Assembly: GCA_030670375.1 (NCBI GenBank)
Contig: DAOVBT010000125.1
Coordinates: 1 to 6,293, forward strand
Source: Candidatus Aminicenantota bacterium
GTDB lineage: Bacteria; Acidobacteriota; Aminicenantia; Aminicenantales; Aminicenantaceae
Length of the DNA: 6,293 nucleotides
Reading direction: 5' to 3'
Positions 5,240 to 6,293 of this stretch are shown one piece after another. Below the pieces are notes generated by a model. The model searched no databases, had not been told where the DNA came from, and saw only the letters and a list, made by a program, of their open reading frames with translations. How positions within the stretch are numbered: position 1 is the first letter of the stretch; each line of letters starts with the position of its first letter. Made by a program: the position numbers and the translations under genes.

Positions 5240-6293
5240 TTATCTGTAAATTAATATTTCCCAAGTATTATCCAGCTTCTCCATAGTCAGCGTTTTTTTT
5301 CCCTCGAATATCACTTTATTCATATTCGTTTTTTTGTCGACAGCGATCAAAAGATGGGAAAAGCTAACATCGGCATGATTAGGATCTATAAAGTTGATCG
5401 TAAGATCGGCAATTCGAGAGTTGATATCATCATAGTTATTAAACAATTGCATGGCATCGGCCTTCTTTTTTGCCAAAAGGGCATCTGGACCGATATCACT
5501 CAAAAAGGCCAAAAGATCCTTCTGCTCCTCTGCCTTTCTCTGGCGTTCTACGATTTGACGAATGGCCTCTTCGGAGAGAGCCCTGTCCGCCAAATCAAAG
5601 TAGCGTTGAGCCTCTGCGCTTTTTCCGTTTATTTTCAGGGCTTGTTCCATGTTGATTTTGCTCTGCTCATAGTTGCCGTTTTCATAATCCCGTTTTCCAG
5701 CCGAGATGTACTTGGCGATCTGGCTCTCACTTAATTTGCCTCTCGCTTTGGCGAGATAATCGAGGACTTCTTGGTTCTGTTTATCTTGGGCCAAAATACT
5801 CTGTGCAATCCTGATAGCTTCAGAATAATTGCCGCTATTGTAACTTTTCACCAGCTTATCCGATTCTGTCTCAAAAACCTCTAAAACGGAGAGCATAGAG
5901 CGAGAAACCAAGGGAGCGCTTTCAGCCAGAATGGGTTTTATTCCCTCTGAAGAGGATGACTTGTTCCCAAATTCTTGGTACAGGAAAAATCCCCCAATCC
6001 CGGCAACAAAAACAGCCCCTGCCAAAGCAAGGGGAAGGATGAATTTTTTTCTCTTTTTCGCAGGGGTTTGCATGGCAAACGTGGATTCTTGAATCCCGGT
6101 CATGGCCAAGGTCTCATCAGAGAAGTGTGTAATCTTCTTCAAATCGGCAGCCATCTCAGCACAAGAGCCATAGCGGTCATCCGGATCCTTGGCGAGAGCT
6201 TTTTTCATAATTTGCTCGAATTCCTGTGGAAGTTCTTTTCTGACCTGGGTTAAAGGCACGGCTTCCTCATTGAGAATTTTGTAGATAACCGTC
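5240..6293 (-). CDS. Hanks-type Ser/Thr protein kinase, C-terminal part (N-terminus outside window)
   Basis: The frame stays open to the right edge, giving 350 visible residues (numbered from the edge). Residues 1 to about 54 are the end of a Ser/Thr kinase catalytic domain, subdomains X-XI: TVIYKILNEEAVPL, LPQEFEQIMKKALAKDPDDR with the conserved subdomain XI Arg, then the closing helix SCAEMAADLKK. A juxtamembrane linker leads through a basic KKRKK stretch to one transmembrane helix at about 84-105 (FILPLALAGAVFVAGIGG). The rest is extracytoplasmic: two TPR-like helical hairpins at about 146-179 (SYNSGNYSEAIRIAQSILAQ) and 192-225 (GKRDYENGNYEQSKINMEQA), a helical charged segment, and a C-terminal beta-rich piece ending NTWEILIYR. 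The ATP-binding and catalytic motifs are beyond the window, so activity cannot be judged. A GTG at 6259 is internal to the domain and is not the start. The NHL gene follows after 47 bases; the exported tail could sense or bind that protein, which is inference. Confidence 0.92.
   Translation of the reverse strand, partial: TVIYKILNEEAVPLTQVRKELPQEFEQIMKKALAKDPDDRYGSCAEMAADLKKITHFSDETLAMTGIQESTFAMQTPAKKRKKFILPLALAGAVFVAGIGGFFLYQEFGNKSSSSEGIKPILAESAPLVSRSMLSVLEVFETESDKLVKSYNSGNYSEAIRIAQSILAQDKQNQEVLDYLAKARGKLSESQIAKYISAGKRDYENGNYEQSKINMEQALKINGKSAEAQRYFDLADRALSEEAIRQIVERQRKAEEQKDLLAFLSDIGPDALLAKKKADAMQLFNNYDDINSRIADLTINFIDPNHADVSFSHLLIAVDKKTNMNKVIFEGKKTLTMEKLDNTWEILIYR

Noticed and set aside
5193..5264. 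Longer N-terminus for the NHL protein from an ATG at 5264
   Set aside because: It would overlap the kinase stop and put 24 polar residues before an otherwise standard signal peptide; the ribosome binding site at 5208-5202 points to the ATG at 5192.
6257..6259. GTG at 6259 as the start of a complete gene
   Set aside because: The frame continues in kinase sequence (TVIYKILNEEA) to the window edge, so the gene is truncated, not complete.

Overview
All supportable genes lie on the minus strand, so the window is best read from its right end to its left. It looks like a chromosomal stretch of a Gram-negative (diderm) bacterium: there is a TonB-type C-terminal domain that would sit in a periplasm, a secreted PEGA/NHL protein, a Hanks-type Ser/Thr kinase with an extracytoplasmic tail, and an RsbW-like anti-sigma kinase. 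Base composition is moderate to slightly AT-rich. This mix (Ser/Thr kinases with TPR-like tails, PEGA and NHL proteins, TonB_C proteins with the W-R-F-x-P signature) resembles what I associate with Acidobacteriota or Aminicenantes-type lineages. That placement is an inference of low confidence.

Layout in direction of transcription: (1) 6293-5240, the C-terminal end of a Ser/Thr protein kinase, cut by the window edge, with a transmembrane helix and a TPR-like extracytoplasmic tail. (2) 5192-3231, a secreted protein with an SH3-like domain, a helical segment, two PEGA domains and a six-repeat NHL beta-propeller. (3) 3230-2882, about 350 bases with no convincing gene; it holds a perfect 20-bp inverted repeat, a second small hairpin and a weak promoter candidate. 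(4) 2881-1055, an unusual fusion with a cytoplasmic receiver domain whose phospho-acceptor position is Glu, a long charged linker, one transmembrane helix and a periplasmic TonB C-terminal domain. (5) 1046-786, a small coiled-coil protein whose ribosome binding site overlaps the stop codon of gene 4. (6) 785-535, a stretch with only a doubtful small ORF. (7) 387-1, an RsbW/SpoIIAB-like GHKL ATPase that runs off the left edge just before its expected end, with a TTGACA/TATAGA promoter candidate upstream.

Taken together the neighbourhood suggests envelope-linked signalling: a membrane kinase, an exported ligand- or wall-binding scaffold, a membrane-spanning receiver-TonB fusion and a sigma-factor switch kinase. 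Co-direction and short spacing support operon structure for genes 1-2 and 4-5. Any functional link among all of them is inferred, not shown. The most distinctive items are the receiver-TonB fusion with a phosphomimetic-type substitution and the long perfect hairpin separating it from the NHL gene.
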